A stretch of DNA of 64,000 bases from Sulfuricurvum sp. PD_MW2 (GTDB lineage: Bacteria > Campylobacterota > Campylobacteria > Campylobacterales > Sulfurimonadaceae), in contig NZ_NSIU01000009.1 in the NCBI RefSeq assembly GCF_002633015.1, forward strand, positions 1 to 64,000, read 5' to 3'. Shown here piece after piece: positions 53,493 to 62,777 of the stretch. The number at the start of each line of letters is the position of its first letter. Position 1 is the first letter of the stretch. The notes under the pieces are model-generated. The model was given only the letters and a program-made list of their open reading frames with translations, ran no database searches and was not told where the DNA came from. The position numbers and the translations under genes are program-made.

Positions 53493-54390
53493 GAACATAT
53501 TCCTTTACTGTACTAATCAACGTTTCATCTAACACTACGGAAAGGTCCAGAAGAGAGAGGTTGAGTTTAAACATTGACATTTTAACGAAGTCTTTTGAAG
53601 TTACCAAGAGGCTGGTCGCATCATATTGCTTGATAATGCTTTCAAGCTCGCCTTGAGTGAAAAAATGATGATCTTCAAAGTAGATTTTTTCTATCCCTTC
53701 TGGCAAATAGGGATCGAGCCGTTCAGGACGGGCAATCGCGGTAACCAGTACCATCTTTTCAGTCGGGTTTTTGATACTAACCGAACGCTGAAATGCAACT
53801 CTCTCCATCAAAATAGTCGCTTTTTTCCCAAACCACAGCCGCTCACGATAAGCACCCGAGGGGAGACAAAATGGATTTGGCGTCGGAACGGCAATCACAA
53901 GATCGAGTTTTTCGATCGAATGTTTTCCATATCCATCATCAAGCAATATGACATCACATCCCATCGCTTTGGCCTCTGCAATCCCGCGCTCTCGGATTTC
54001 ACTCACAATAACCGTCGCTGAGGGGAGAGACTCGGCATAGAGCATCGCTTCATCACCGCTTCGTATGACATCGCACAGTATGGTGGTTTTATCTTTGACG
54101 ACAACCATCCCTTTGCTTTTACGTCCATATCCGCGCAGTACAATTGCCGGTTTGTCAAAATGGCGTGCCAATTCGATAACAACAGGAGTTTTACCTGTTC
54201 CCCCTACGGTGAGGTTCCCTACACTGACAACCGGTATACCTTGTGATTTTGGAGAACTGCGAAGATAGCGGATGTATGCCAAAAGGCAGTACAGCCAACT
54301 AATCGGCAAAAGCAAGATAGAGAGGATTTTTTGAATCAGCGAGGGGTTATACAGATACCTCTCGCCCCATTGAACAAAATAACGCTTCAA
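53476..54390 (-). CDS. lpxK: tetraacyldisaccharide 4'-kinase
   Basis: Phosphorylates the lipid A disaccharide at the membrane. One N-terminal membrane segment ([18 protein letters not shown]), then the P-loop [19 protein letters not shown] and [30 protein letters not shown], where the usual DDGFQH appears as DDGYGKH. Length 304. The start is TTG at 54390 and overlaps the stop of the DegT-like gene. Confidence 0.93.
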   Translation of the reverse strand: MKRYFVQWGERYLYNPSLIQKILSILLLPISWLYCLLAYIRYLRSSPKSQGIPVVSVGNLTVGGTGKTPVVIELARHFDKPAIVLRGYGRKSKGMVVVKDKTTILCDVIRSGDEAMLYAESLPSATVIVSEIRERGIAEAKAMGCDVILLDDGYGKHSIEKLDLVIAVPTPNPFCLPSGAYRERLWFGKKATILMERVAFQRSVSIKNPTEKMVLVTAIARPERLDPYLPEGIEKIYFEDHHFFTQGELESIIKQYDATSLLVTSKDFVKMSMFKLNLSLLDLSVVLDETLISTVKEYVHAKKD

Positions 54391-55505
54391 ACGCGTGTGG
54401 AAGCAACATCCAAAATTGCGTCACAGATCTCTTCGACCTGAGCATCGCTGAGAGCAGCATAATTAGGAATGGAGAGAACCTGCTGATAGTTTCGAAGTGC
54501 AACCGGAAAATCATTGACCCGCAACGAATATTTCGCTTTGTAATAACTAAGCAAATGAAGCGGTATATAGTGCAATCCGCACTCAATTCCCCGTGCGGAG
54601 AGCTCACGCGCAAATGAATCTCGGTTTTTATCGATTTTGATAATGTAGAGTGAAAACGGATGTTCATCATTCGCAACCGGCGTTTGGATATGAGGAGCAT
54701 CGGCTAAACGCTCGTTATATATCTCCGCAATCTCTCGTTGGCGCTCAATAATATCATCTTGTTTCTCTAGCTGTACCAAAATCGTTGCTGCATCGAGCGG
54801 ACTCATCATATACTGGCTTCCGATGTCCGTTACGTCGTAGATATATCCCAATCCCTCATCTTCGATCACCATCGCGTGGTTACGAAGCGACCTAGCCCGC
54901 TCCATAATGTCTTCATCATCACACACGAGCATACCGCCGTTGCAGACATTGCGACGCAAATGGGGACTAAAATCAAAACAAGTGATATCAGCACCCGTTG
55001 AGCCGATTTTTTGACCGTTGTAGGTAGCTCCCAACGCATCCGAAGCATCTTCGATAATTCTGACCTCATGCTCTTTTGCCATCGCATACAAACGATCCAA
55101 ATCAACACACTGCCCTGCAACATGAGAGACAATCACTGCTTTGAGTTTTTTGGATTTATTTTCTGCCAAATAGGCTTCGAGCTTGTCCAAATCGATCGTA
55201 AAAGTATCGGGATTGATATCGATAAAAATCGGTTCAGCATCAAAGTGACGAACCACTTCAGGAACGGAAGGATACGCATTGATCGAACAAAGCACTTTAT
55301 CGCCCCGTTTTAGATCGATAGCGAGCATCGCCAAATGGAGCGCCGCCGTTCCGTGTGATGTTGCAAGAGCGTATCCGGCTCCTGTATACGATTCAAACGC
55401 CGCTTCCAGATCTTCGATGATCGTAGGGGCTTCACCGTCAAATACTTCGTCAATTTTTTCACGTTCATCACCGCCGACTTCTACGCGGTAAAATGGGATA
55501 TTCAT
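54387..55505 (-). CDS. DegT/DnrJ-family protein without the PLP lysine
   Basis: Fold and motifs are those of sugar aminotransferases: ATSHGTAALHLAMLAI (about 45-60), the EDASDALGATYNGQKIGSTGADITCFDF stretch and later NYAALSDAQVEEI. At the place of the PLP lysine (FSF-x-x-T-K-x-L-T-T-G-E-G-G) it reads FDFSPHLRRNVCNGG: the Lys is Leu, with a His before it. Transamination is thus unlikely; a lysine-less dehydratase (as in ColD, which uses His) or a regulatory role is possible. ATG 55505 follows AAGGAAG. Confidence 0.8.
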   Translation of the reverse strand: MNIPFYRVEVGGDEREKIDEVFDGEAPTIIEDLEAAFESYTGAGYALATSHGTAALHLAMLAIDLKRGDKVLCSINAYPSVPEVVRHFDAEPIFIDINPDTFTIDLDKLEAYLAENKSKKLKAVIVSHVAGQCVDLDRLYAMAKEHEVRIIEDASDALGATYNGQKIGSTGADITCFDFSPHLRRNVCNGGMLVCDDEDIMERARSLRNHAMVIEDEGLGYIYDVTDIGSQYMMSPLDAATILVQLEKQDDIIERQREIAEIYNERLADAPHIQTPVANDEHPFSLYIIKIDKNRDSFARELSARGIECGLHYIPLHLLSYYKAKYSLRVNDFPVALRNYQQVLSIPNYAALSDAQVEEICDAILDVASTRV

Positions 55506-55519
55506 ATCTGCTTCCTTTT

Positions 55520-56320
55520 TCATAGGGTAATATCTCTCGGATAATTGAAATCATGATTAAGCGTTCGCGAGGTCAATTTCGCGATAATCGGCATACGCCG
55601 TTTAAATTGATTCTGATAAATTCTCTTTATTATCATACCGACTAATTCAGGATTTTCACCACTCTCTATCATCTCTTCGGATGTATGTCTCTCTTCAACA
55701 TAGCGTTTTAAGACACGATCAAGATCGCTGTAAGGATAGCCTATCTCATTCTCATCGCTCTGTCCTTCCCACAAATCTGCTGAAGGAGGTTTTGAAATAA
55801 TTGACTCCGGAACTCCCAAATAACGGGCTAAATCAAATACTTCCGTTTTGTACAGATCACCGATCGGATTGAGCGCACTTGCCAAATCACCATAAAGTGT
55901 TCCGTATCCAAGCATCAATTCACTCTTATTGCTCGTCCCCAAAACCAAAGCACCTTCGCGTGCTGAAATATCAAACAATGTTACCATCCGTAACCGTGCT
56001 GAGAGATTTCCTATCCGTAACGGTGACATATCAGATGTTTCATATGCACGAAGCATCGGTTCAATACTCTTGATCTCTGAACGAAGGGAAAAAGCGTTAC
56101 ATAATTCATCCGCATCGTTCAACGAACTCGCAGAGGAGTAGTGAGAGGGCATTTTTACACATAACAGATCATCGCCGAATGCACGGTGTGCCAGAACCGC
56201 AACAACGGCTGAATCTATCCCCCCGCTTAATCCGACCACTACTTTTTTCAGTCCTGTTTTACGAACTTCCTGACTTAGAAATTCAACTAAATAGCGACTG
56301 ATGAGTTCGTATTTACTCAC
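55520..56320 (-). CDS. nadE: NH3-dependent NAD+ synthetase
   Basis: Amidates deamido-NAD with ammonia. The PP-loop VVGLSGGIDSAVVAVLAH is at the N terminus, GTSNKSELMLGYGTLYGDLASALNPIGDLYKTEV in the middle and PPSADLWEGQSDENEIG near the C-terminus. The 266 residues exclude the glutaminase domain. I prefer GTG 56320, since AAGG is at good spacing; the track starts at TTG 56326. A TATAAT lies upstream at about 56352-56357 on the minus strand. Confidence 0.94.
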   Translation of the reverse strand: MSKYELISRYLVEFLSQEVRKTGLKKVVVGLSGGIDSAVVAVLAHRAFGDDLLCVKMPSHYSSASSLNDADELCNAFSLRSEIKSIEPMLRAYETSDMSPLRIGNLSARLRMVTLFDISAREGALVLGTSNKSELMLGYGTLYGDLASALNPIGDLYKTEVFDLARYLGVPESIISKPPSADLWEGQSDENEIGYPYSDLDRVLKRYVEERHTSEEMIESGENPELVGMIIKRIYQNQFKRRMPIIAKLTSRTLNHDFNYPRDITL

Positions 56321-56381
56321 TGTCAAACCTTATCTTCGCATTAATTTTTTGTATTATAACTCATTTTGGTTACCGAATATG

Positions 56382-57194
56382 TCAACACTGATTTAACGAT
56401 ATTTTAGCGAGCTCATCCTTATCAAATCCGGCACGTTGACGGGCATCGCAGTTGACATTCACTTTGCGGGGGAAACTATTGGGATAATGTTTATCGATGA
56501 TGTCGAAATAGCTAGAGAGTTCTTGATGTTCTTGTTTGCAAGCGTATTCAAACCACACGTCCCCTTTGCGGACATGATCAACCTCTTCTTCCAAAATCAC
56601 ATGAAGCGCGGCAACGATCTTTTGTATCATCGCATCACCCATATGCGGCTCTAATTTACGCAAGATCAACGGAGTGGCATCCAAACCGTTTGCTTCAAGA
56701 TAACGGGGGACAACCGCCATTCTTTCATGAAGACTCAATGTTCGCATAGAGGCTTCAAACAGTGCATCATGTACAGGGAACTCTCCATACGAACTTCCCA
56801 ACTCTTCTAGCAACGAAACGATCATCTCAAAATGACGTACCTCATCATCCGCAACGACAAGCCAATCTTCATCAAACGCTTCACCTAATCCGCGAAAACG
56901 ATATACAGCATCCAAAGCCAAATCAATAGCGCTGTATTCGATGTGGGCAATCGCATGAAGGAGTAAAATCTGTCCGTGAGGCGTATTGAGCTTGGTTCGT
57001 CTCGGAACATCCTGAGGATCAATAACCTTACAATGCTCGTGATATGAGGGATGGGTAAAAACGATCGGTTCTGTTGTGCATTCGCGTGTGATTTCACCGC
57101 GACGATATGCGGCATAAAATGTTCTAAAAAGAGATATCTTCTCACTGGGATCAGAAGTGGTTAAAAGAGTTTCTAAAGTGCTGTAAAGTTCCAT
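56382..57194 (-). CDS. DUF455 ferritin-like protein
   Basis: A helical protein with ferritin-like metal-ligand residues: HAIAHIEYSAIDLALDAVYRF, WLVVADDEVRHFEMIVSLL and HVILEEEVDHVRKGDVWF, i.e. repeated E-x-x-H patterns. It belongs to the DUF455 family; the role is unknown, possibly oxidative. I use ATG 57194 because the TATAAT that overlaps the track's ATG (57203) is probably the promoter, leaving seven bases before the start. Length 270. Confidence 0.88.
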   Translation of the reverse strand: MELYSTLETLLTTSDPSEKISLFRTFYAAYRRGEITRECTTEPIVFTHPSYHEHCKVIDPQDVPRRTKLNTPHGQILLLHAIAHIEYSAIDLALDAVYRFRGLGEAFDEDWLVVADDEVRHFEMIVSLLEELGSSYGEFPVHDALFEASMRTLSLHERMAVVPRYLEANGLDATPLILRKLEPHMGDAMIQKIVAALHVILEEEVDHVRKGDVWFEYACKQEHQELSSYFDIIDKHYPNSFPRKVNVNCDARQRAGFDKDELAKISLNQC

Positions 57195-57201
57195 AAACGC
57201 C

Positions 57202-57237
57202 ATTATATCGTGTCCAAAGCGTTATCTTTGCTATACT
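57202..57237. promoter_or_regulatory. divergent -10 boxes, both 7 nt before start codons
   Basis: On the minus strand TATAAT (57202-57207) ends seven bases before the DUF455 ATG. On the plus strand TATACT (57232-57237) ends seven bases before the GIY-YIG ATG. No Shine-Dalgarno is seen in either case; both mRNAs may be leaderless. Confidence 0.5.
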
Positions 57238-57244
57238 CTTATTT

Positions 57245-57508
57245 ATGAAACCATCCGAAAAAAGCTATACCCTCTATATTCTCAAATGCAGTGACAATAC
57301 CTACTATACTGGAATCGCACTCGATGTGGAAAAACGGCTAAATGAACACAATTCCTCAGACAAGGGAGCCAAATACACCCGCCATCGCCGTCCGGTCACA
57401 CTTATGTACAGTGAACTATGCGATAATAAAAGCAGCGCCCTCAAACGAGAACGTGCCATCAAAACAATGAAACGATCCGCGAAGGAGGCTCTATGGAATT
57501 GTGGGTAA
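57245..57508 (+). CDS. GIY-YIG nuclease-domain protein
   Basis: A small endonuclease-like protein of the UPF0213/YhbQ type. YTLYILKCSDNTYYTGIALDVEKRLNEHN carries the GIY (as YTLYIL) and YIG (as YTG) strands and the catalytic Arg, and KSSALKRERAIKTMKR holds the Glu/Arg helix. 87 residues. The 3' end overlaps the next gene by 16 nt. Confidence 0.92.
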   Translation: MKPSEKSYTLYILKCSDNTYYTGIALDVEKRLNEHNSSDKGAKYTRHRRPVTLMYSELCDNKSSALKRERAIKTMKRSAKEALWNCG

Positions 57509-58254
57509 AAATCGCCGTCGTTTTGCTGATCGCGTTCTTCGTTTATCGAGAGATTATCAAGTCGGCACAAAAACCTTCAATCCAAACCTCCAAAGCAGGT
57601 TTTATGAGTCTCATGAGCATCGGTGGAGTTGTAGGAGCATTCACCTATATCGGAATGTCGATAACATGGGTAGAGACACGCGATCTTCGCCCCTATTCTA
57701 ATCCCTCAGTATCCTCTGCTCAATTTGTCAGCGTGTATGATCGCGGAATCATTGAACTCAACGGTATGGTAATCAAAACCAATTTGGCAAAAAAGGGAGA
57801 ACTCGCTTCTCTAGCCGAAAAACTTGTTCAAGAGTGTAATGGTGATGATGGATGTGAGGCGCAAAAACTTTTTGATTATGTTAGCGAGATTCCTTATCGC
57901 ACCGATTATACAAGCCGAAACGCCATCACGGTTGTAAAAAGCCATTGGGGAGACTGCGATGATAAATCAAATCTATTTGCTTCATTACTCAATGAAAGAG
58001 GTATTGACTATCGTTTTGTCTATGTCCCTCATCATGTCTTCGTTGCTGTCCATCTCAAAGATACCGCTCACGTACCGTTTCTAAGTGCCAAACTCACAAT
58101 AGAGGGAAAAGATTTTTATTACGCCGAAACAACGGCGGGCGGAGCAAAAATCGGAGAGTTCAACGGGCAGTTTCCCTACAGTTTTGAAGGGGTTTACGAT
58201 ATGAATAGAGATCAACCAGAAGAGCTATCCAACGTCAAATTTTCAATCGGATGA
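57493..58254 (+). CDS. membrane-anchored transglutaminase-like protein
   Basis: Two N-terminal membrane helices (ALVLLIAFFVYREI-like and GGVVGAFTYIGMSITW) precede a transglutaminase-like domain with a catalytic Cys in HWGDCDDKSNLFASLLNERG, His in HHVFVAV and Glu in YYAETT. Members act as proteases or cross-linkers in the periplasm; the substrate is unknown. Length 253. Confidence 0.85.
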   Translation: MELWVKIAVVLLIAFFVYREIIKSAQKPSIQTSKAGFMSLMSIGGVVGAFTYIGMSITWVETRDLRPYSNPSVSSAQFVSVYDRGIIELNGMVIKTNLAKKGELASLAEKLVQECNGDDGCEAQKLFDYVSEIPYRTDYTSRNAITVVKSHWGDCDDKSNLFASLLNERGIDYRFVYVPHHVFVAVHLKDTAHVPFLSAKLTIEGKDFYYAETTAGGAKIGEFNGQFPYSFEGVYDMNRDQPEELSNVKFSIG

Positions 58255-58300
58255 ACGCTCTGATTTTATGCTACAATCCGAGCTAAAAAAGAGACACTTT

Positions 58301-58894
58301 ATGGAAATTCTCAAACGTCCCATGGGCGATTATCAAACCAACTGTTATATTGTAAAAATCGATGATAAAGAGATCATCATCGATCCGGGGATGGGAGCAA
58401 CTGAGTGGGTCATGGCGAACGTCAAAAATCCGATCGCCATCCTCAATACCCACGGACACTTCGACCACGTCTGGAGCAACAGTGAATTGCAATCCCAATT
58501 AAACATCCCTCTGTACTCTCCAAAAGGAGATATTGTGCTCATGCAAAGCAGTACATGGATGCCGGAACTCCCCCCTTCAACGCCGGATATCGCTGTCGAT
58601 GGTGACAAAACGCTTGATATTAGCGGTATTGAGGTGAAATTTCACCATTTTCCCGGGCATTGTCCAGGATGTTCAATGATCGAGATCGGTGATGCTATTT
58701 TTAGCGGAGATTTTTTGTTTGAAGGCTCCATCGGACGATGGGATTTTCCCTACTCAAATGCGGAGTCTATGCGAGAGAGTTTACAAAAGTTCGCAAAATG
58801 GACTATAGATAAACCCCTCTATCCGGGGCACGGGAACCCGACCTCCGTTCGAGCGGAACAACGCAACGTCGATTACTGGCTTAGAATCGTTTAA
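58301..58894 (+). CDS. metallo-beta-lactamase-fold hydrolase
   Basis: Glyoxalase-II-like MBL hydrolase. The metal motif is NTHGHFDHVWSN (H-x-H-x-D-H), followed by FPGHCPGCS, FSGDFLFEGSIGR and YPGHGN. Length 197 from ATG 58301 (MEILKRPMG); the track's 58268 start lies on top of a -10-like TACAAT. It probably hydrolyses a thioester, substrate unknown. Confidence 0.92.
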   Translation: MEILKRPMGDYQTNCYIVKIDDKEIIIDPGMGATEWVMANVKNPIAILNTHGHFDHVWSNSELQSQLNIPLYSPKGDIVLMQSSTWMPELPPSTPDIAVDGDKTLDISGIEVKFHHFPGHCPGCSMIEIGDAIFSGDFLFEGSIGRWDFPYSNAESMRESLQKFAKWTIDKPLYPGHGNPTSVRAEQRNVDYWLRIV

Positions 58895-59361
58895 TCTTCA
58901 ATGTTTTTCAAAAGATCCAAACGGAGAACATGCCGTTCTGTAATGACGGTTTTGAATTCTCCTTCGAAGACTTTAATCTCATGGACGTAGCCGCGAACGG
59001 TAACATTGCGTTTACGCCCCTCTTTTTGGTGCTCCGTCGCTTCAAATTCAACCATGTCTCCAACTCTCACAGGAGCTAAAAACAGACAATTGCACGACGC
59101 CAAAACAACATTAGGTTCATTAACCGCAACCATCGCGGCAAAATCGGCTGCACTGAAAATAAACCCGCCATGTACGAGTCCTACTTCATCTGCGCGCATT
59201 ACTTCTGTCGTCTCCAGAACGACTTTAGCATATCCCGGTTCAATTTTAACGACTTCACCGCTGTATACTGTATTGATTCTCTCATGCGTATTCAATGCCG
59301 TCTGGGGATTGATGGCTACTTGAATCTCTTCATTCATTAAATCCAATTGATCTTTTTCCAA
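58891..59361 (-). CDS. hotdog-fold thioesterase-like protein
   Basis: PaaI-like acyl-CoA thioesterase domain of 156 residues: ADEVGLVHGGFIFSAADFAAM, where HGG and an Asp form the active site, and ASCNCLFLAPVRVGDMV. Start is TTG with GAGGG upstream. It sits two bases after the cmoB stop and may share its transcript. Confidence 0.85.
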   Translation of the reverse strand: MEKDQLDLMNEEIQVAINPQTALNTHERINTVYSGEVVKIEPGYAKVVLETTEVMRADEVGLVHGGFIFSAADFAAMVAVNEPNVVLASCNCLFLAPVRVGDMVEFEATEHQKEGRKRNVTVRGYVHEIKVFEGEFKTVITERHVLRLDLLKNIED

Positions 59362-59363
59362 AA

Positions 59364-60257
59364 TTACCCTCTTTTAATCCGGACATATCCCCGTTTCGGT
59401 GCGGGATATCCTTCTACTGTTTTGCTACTATCGGCAGGATCGAGAAAATCTTCAAGACTTTGTGATTCTATCCAAGCCGTTTTACGTTGTTCATCTGATG
59501 TTGTTACTACCGTACCCAATACCTCAAACGACGTAAATCCGGCACGCAAGCACCAGTTTTCCAATGCTTTGAGCGTCGGAACAAAATAGACATTGGTAAT
59601 CTTCGAATAGCTTCCGCTCGGGCACAGAGCAACCGGTTCTTCGCCATCAATGATAAAAGTATCCAGATAGATTTCACCCCCCTCAGCCAACCCCTGGGCA
59701 AGAGCTTTGATCATTGCGACCGGATCACTGCGGTGATAAAGGACGCCTAGACAAAAGATCGTATCGAATTTCTCTTCATAAAATGGAAGATGTTCGACAC
59801 CGAGCAGTTCATACACGATATCACTTTTGACATAATGGTTGATGAGATCGAATTGACATTTGAAGAGTGCAGAAGGATCAAATCCAACCACTTTTGCCGG
59901 CGCGTCTTCGAGAAAACGGAACATATAATAACCGTTGTTACATCCGATATCAGCTACTTTTTTACCGTGTAAATTGAAATGGGGACGGAGAAAGTTGTAT
60001 TTGAGATCACTGCACCATTCAGTATCGATAAACAAACCAAATAGATCAAAAGGACCTTTACGCCATGGCATCATCAGTCGGGCAATCCGCTCCAGCTCAA
60101 TCAGATCGATGGTCTCATTGGATAAGAGTGCAACAGTATTTCCAAGTTTAACCTCTGATTGGATCTGTGGAAGCAGACTAAGCGCTTCACGCAAGGGAGC
60201 AATATTTTTCCATGTCATCCATTTTTGGCGCTCTTGCCGAACGGCAGTTAAATCCAT
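59364..60257 (-). CDS. cmoB: tRNA U34 carboxymethyltransferase
   Basis: Makes 5-carboxymethoxyuridine at tRNA position 34 using carboxy-SAM. The SAM site [38 protein letters not shown] and [13 protein letters not shown] are typical, as is [25 protein letters not shown]. Length is 297 residues. ATG 60257 has AAGGAG upstream. No CmoA gene is visible in the window. Confidence 0.95.
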   Translation of the reverse strand: MDLTAVRQERQKWMTWKNIAPLREALSLLPQIQSEVKLGNTVALLSNETIDLIELERIARLMMPWRKGPFDLFGLFIDTEWCSDLKYNFLRPHFNLHGKKVADIGCNNGYYMFRFLEDAPAKVVGFDPSALFKCQFDLINHYVKSDIVYELLGVEHLPFYEEKFDTIFCLGVLYHRSDPVAMIKALAQGLAEGGEIYLDTFIIDGEEPVALCPSGSYSKITNVYFVPTLKALENWCLRAGFTSFEVLGTVVTTSDEQRKTAWIESQSLEDFLDPADSSKTVEGYPAPKRGYVRIKRG

Positions 60258-60282
60258 ACTCACTCCTTACAATAATCTAAAA

Positions 60283-60306
60283 ATTTTAGCCATATTAGGC
60301 TAAAAT
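60283..60306. promoter_or_regulatory. symmetric divergent promoter
   Basis: ATTTTAGCC-ATATTA-GGCTAAAAT is a perfect 9-bp-arm inverted repeat between cmoB and the CDF gene. Each arm contains a -10-like GGC-TAAAAT: TAAAAT at 60301-60306 on the plus strand and at 60283-60288 on the minus strand. The plus start codon follows after six bases, the minus one after 25 with a ribosome-binding site. Confidence 0.55.
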
Positions 60307-60312
60307 GCCCCC

Positions 60313-61191
60313 ATGCGTATAGAAAAAAAAGCCACACTTATCTCTAGTTTCGTTGCCTTTTTACTGGTAGCGTTGAAACTGACGTTCGGTATTATCAGCG
60401 GATCAGTTGCCGTCTTAGCTTCGGCAATCGATTCTTTGCTCGACCTTGTTGTTTCAGCATTCAACTATTTTGCTCTTCACCATTCCGACAAAGAGCCCGA
60501 TGAGCATTTCAACTTCGGGCGCCGAAAACTCGAACCGCTTGCCGCCGTGATCGAAGGGACGATTATTAGCCTTTCAGCCCTTTTCATCCTCTATGAATCG
60601 ATTTCAAAAATCGTTCAAGGCAGCAGCGTAGAACATTTGGATGCTTCAATTATTGTCATGGCAATCTCGATTGTCATCACCGCAGGATTAGTACTCTTTT
60701 TGAGACATGTCGCCAACAAAACGGGCAATATGGTCATCCGAGCCGATTCGCTTCATTACCAAACCGATCTCCTCAGCAACGGTGCAGTCCTCTTGGCACT
60801 CGGATTGATCGCTCTCACCGATATTCCTCTCATTGATCCGCTTCTTGGGATAGGCATCAGCTTCTACATGCTCTATTCCGCGTTCCCTTTGATCAAAGAG
60901 GGTGTTTTGATGCTCCTTGATGCCGCGCTCGATTCGGAGAGTGTCGCTAAAATCAATGCTGTACTCAATGCACAAACCGATATAAGTTCGCATCACGATT
61001 TACGAACACGCCGTTCAGGAAGTGATATTTATCTGAGTGTTCATATCGTTTTTAGTATCAGTACATCTTTGTACGATGCACATATGGTAGGAGATAGAGT
61101 AGAACTGCTTTTAAAAAATCTATTTCCGGACGATCAAGTTCATCCGCTTATTCATCTGGATCCGTATGATGATTCTGAGGCAAATCACTGA
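60313..61191 (+). CDS. cation diffusion facilitator (FieF-like)
   Basis: A proton-driven exporter of divalent metals such as zinc or iron. Six helices are visible. The family motif ASAIDSLLDLVVSAFNYFAL and the later RADSLHYQTDLLSNGAVL carry the metal-site Asp/His residues. The C-terminal cytosolic domain contains SSHHDLRTRRSG. Length 292 is usual. The ATG lies six bases past a -10-like box without a Shine-Dalgarno. Confidence 0.93.
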   Translation: MRIEKKATLISSFVAFLLVALKLTFGIISGSVAVLASAIDSLLDLVVSAFNYFALHHSDKEPDEHFNFGRRKLEPLAAVIEGTIISLSALFILYESISKIVQGSSVEHLDASIIVMAISIVITAGLVLFLRHVANKTGNMVIRADSLHYQTDLLSNGAVLLALGLIALTDIPLIDPLLGIGISFYMLYSAFPLIKEGVLMLLDAALDSESVAKINAVLNAQTDISSHHDLRTRRSGSDIYLSVHIVFSISTSLYDAHMVGDRVELLLKNLFPDDQVHPLIHLDPYDDSEANH

Positions 61192-61201
61192 AGAATAATC
61201 C

Positions 61202-61220
61202 TACGCGCTCAACGCGCGTA
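61202..61220. terminator. hairpin at the CDF/rny junction
   Basis: TACGCGC-TCAAC-GCGCGTA overlaps the rny stop codon and lies 11 bases past the CDF gene stop. A strong stem without a T-run; it may end either transcript. Confidence 0.55.
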
Positions 61221-62777
61221 TTCGACTACTCTGCTTTCGCGGATCACACTCACTTTTATCTCCCCGGGAAACTGCACTTTTTGAGAAATCTCATCGGCAA
61301 TCTCTCGGGCGAGCAATATCGTCTCATCATCATTCACACTTTGTGCACTGACGATAACGCGTACTTCTCGCCCAGCATTGATGGCGTAAGCTTGTTTGAC
61401 ACCCGCTTTTTGAGTCGCGATCTCTTCGATCTCATTAACACGGCGTAAAAAACTTTCCAACACTTCACGACGTGCACCCGGACGGGCTGCAGAGAGAGTA
61501 TCGGCGGCACATACCGCCGCACACTCGATACTTTTGATCTCTTCATGACCGTGATGGGCATAGATCGCATTGATCACTACCGGGTCTTCGCTGTAGCGAC
61601 GGCACAATTCTACCCCTATATCGACATGATTTCCACCGTTGTCTTGGGTGAGTGTTTTACCGATGTCATGCAGTAGTCCCGCACGTCTTGCCAGTTTAAC
61701 ATCCCCTCCCATCTCTGAGGCCATAATACCGGCCAAATGGGCGACTTCGAGAGTATGTGCCAACGCATTTTGACCGTAACTAGATCGGTATTTGAGCCGA
61801 CCGATCAGTTTCATCAGTTCAGGATGAACGCCCTGAACCCCGAGTTCAAGAACAATCTCTTCTCCCTCACGGGTCGTCGCTTCTTCGAACTCTTCGGAGA
61901 CTTTTTGATATACCTCTTCGATCCGAGCCGGCTGGATACGTCCATCTTGAATCAAAAGCTCAATCGTCTTCGTCGCTATCGCACGGCGGTAGAGGTTGAA
62001 CGAGCTGACGATAATCGCATTTGGAGTCTCATCGATAATAATATCGACACCGCTGACCATCTCCAAAGTTTTGATATTGCGCCCTTCTTTACCGATAATC
62101 CGCCCTTTAAGCTCATCATCATCCAGATGTATGACACTGATCAGACGCTCTGCAGCATAATCTCCTGCAAATCGTGATGTCGCCTGAGCCAATATGTATT
62201 CAGCTTTTCGTTTGAGCTGCTCTTTGCTCTGATCTTCCAAAAGGCGTAGTTCTCTGGCCAAAGACAAACGCTCGTTTTCACGAATCTGATCGAGTAAAAT
62301 CGTTTTCGCTTCATGCGCCGATAATCCCGCACGTTGCTCAACAATCACCTTTATCTGTTCACTTTTTTGGCGGTAATCTTCTTTTAATTTCTCTAAAGCA
62401 CGTTCATTGCGTTCGATATTGAGCCGTCTGTTTTCGAGTGCACTGCGTTCCAGTGCAAGTTTTTCCGCTTCGCTGTTTCGGAGAGTCTCAAACTCGTGTT
62501 CAGCACGAATGAGCTTTTCTTCACGAAACGAAAAATCTTTTTTTACTTGCTCAGAAGTCTCATCGTAGCGCTTTTGCGCCTCTTTCTCAATCTCACGTGA
62601 ACGGAGCGATGCTCGCTCCAAAATCAATTGTGCTTCATTCTCAATCGCTTTGGATTTCGCACGTGCTTGTTCCAAATACAGATCAAAATGAGATGCGGTA
62701 ATCTTTTTTGAAATTAAAAATCCGACTAACCCGCTCATCGCGGCAATACCGCTTCCTACGAGTAGTTCGTTTAACAT
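61209..62777 (-). CDS. rny: ribonuclease Y
   Basis: Membrane-anchored endoribonuclease that starts mRNA decay. N-terminal helix (GSGIAAMSGLVGFLISKK), then a long coiled coil (30-200), a KH domain (LKGRIIGKEGRNIKTLEMVSG) and an HD domain (AGLLHDIGKTL, with NGGNHVDIGVELC). Length is 522. GAGGA, within the preceding gene, serves as ribosome-binding site; the gene overlaps 95 nt of the cyclo-ligase ORF. Confidence 0.96.
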   Translation of the reverse strand: MLNELLVGSGIAAMSGLVGFLISKKITASHFDLYLEQARAKSKAIENEAQLILERASLRSREIEKEAQKRYDETSEQVKKDFSFREEKLIRAEHEFETLRNSEAEKLALERSALENRRLNIERNERALEKLKEDYRQKSEQIKVIVEQRAGLSAHEAKTILLDQIRENERLSLARELRLLEDQSKEQLKRKAEYILAQATSRFAGDYAAERLISVIHLDDDELKGRIIGKEGRNIKTLEMVSGVDIIIDETPNAIIVSSFNLYRRAIATKTIELLIQDGRIQPARIEEVYQKVSEEFEEATTREGEEIVLELGVQGVHPELMKLIGRLKYRSSYGQNALAHTLEVAHLAGIMASEMGGDVKLARRAGLLHDIGKTLTQDNGGNHVDIGVELCRRYSEDPVVINAIYAHHGHEEIKSIECAAVCAADTLSAARPGARREVLESFLRRVNEIEEIATQKAGVKQAYAINAGREVRVIVSAQSVNDDETILLAREIADEISQKVQFPGEIKVSVIRESRVVEYAR

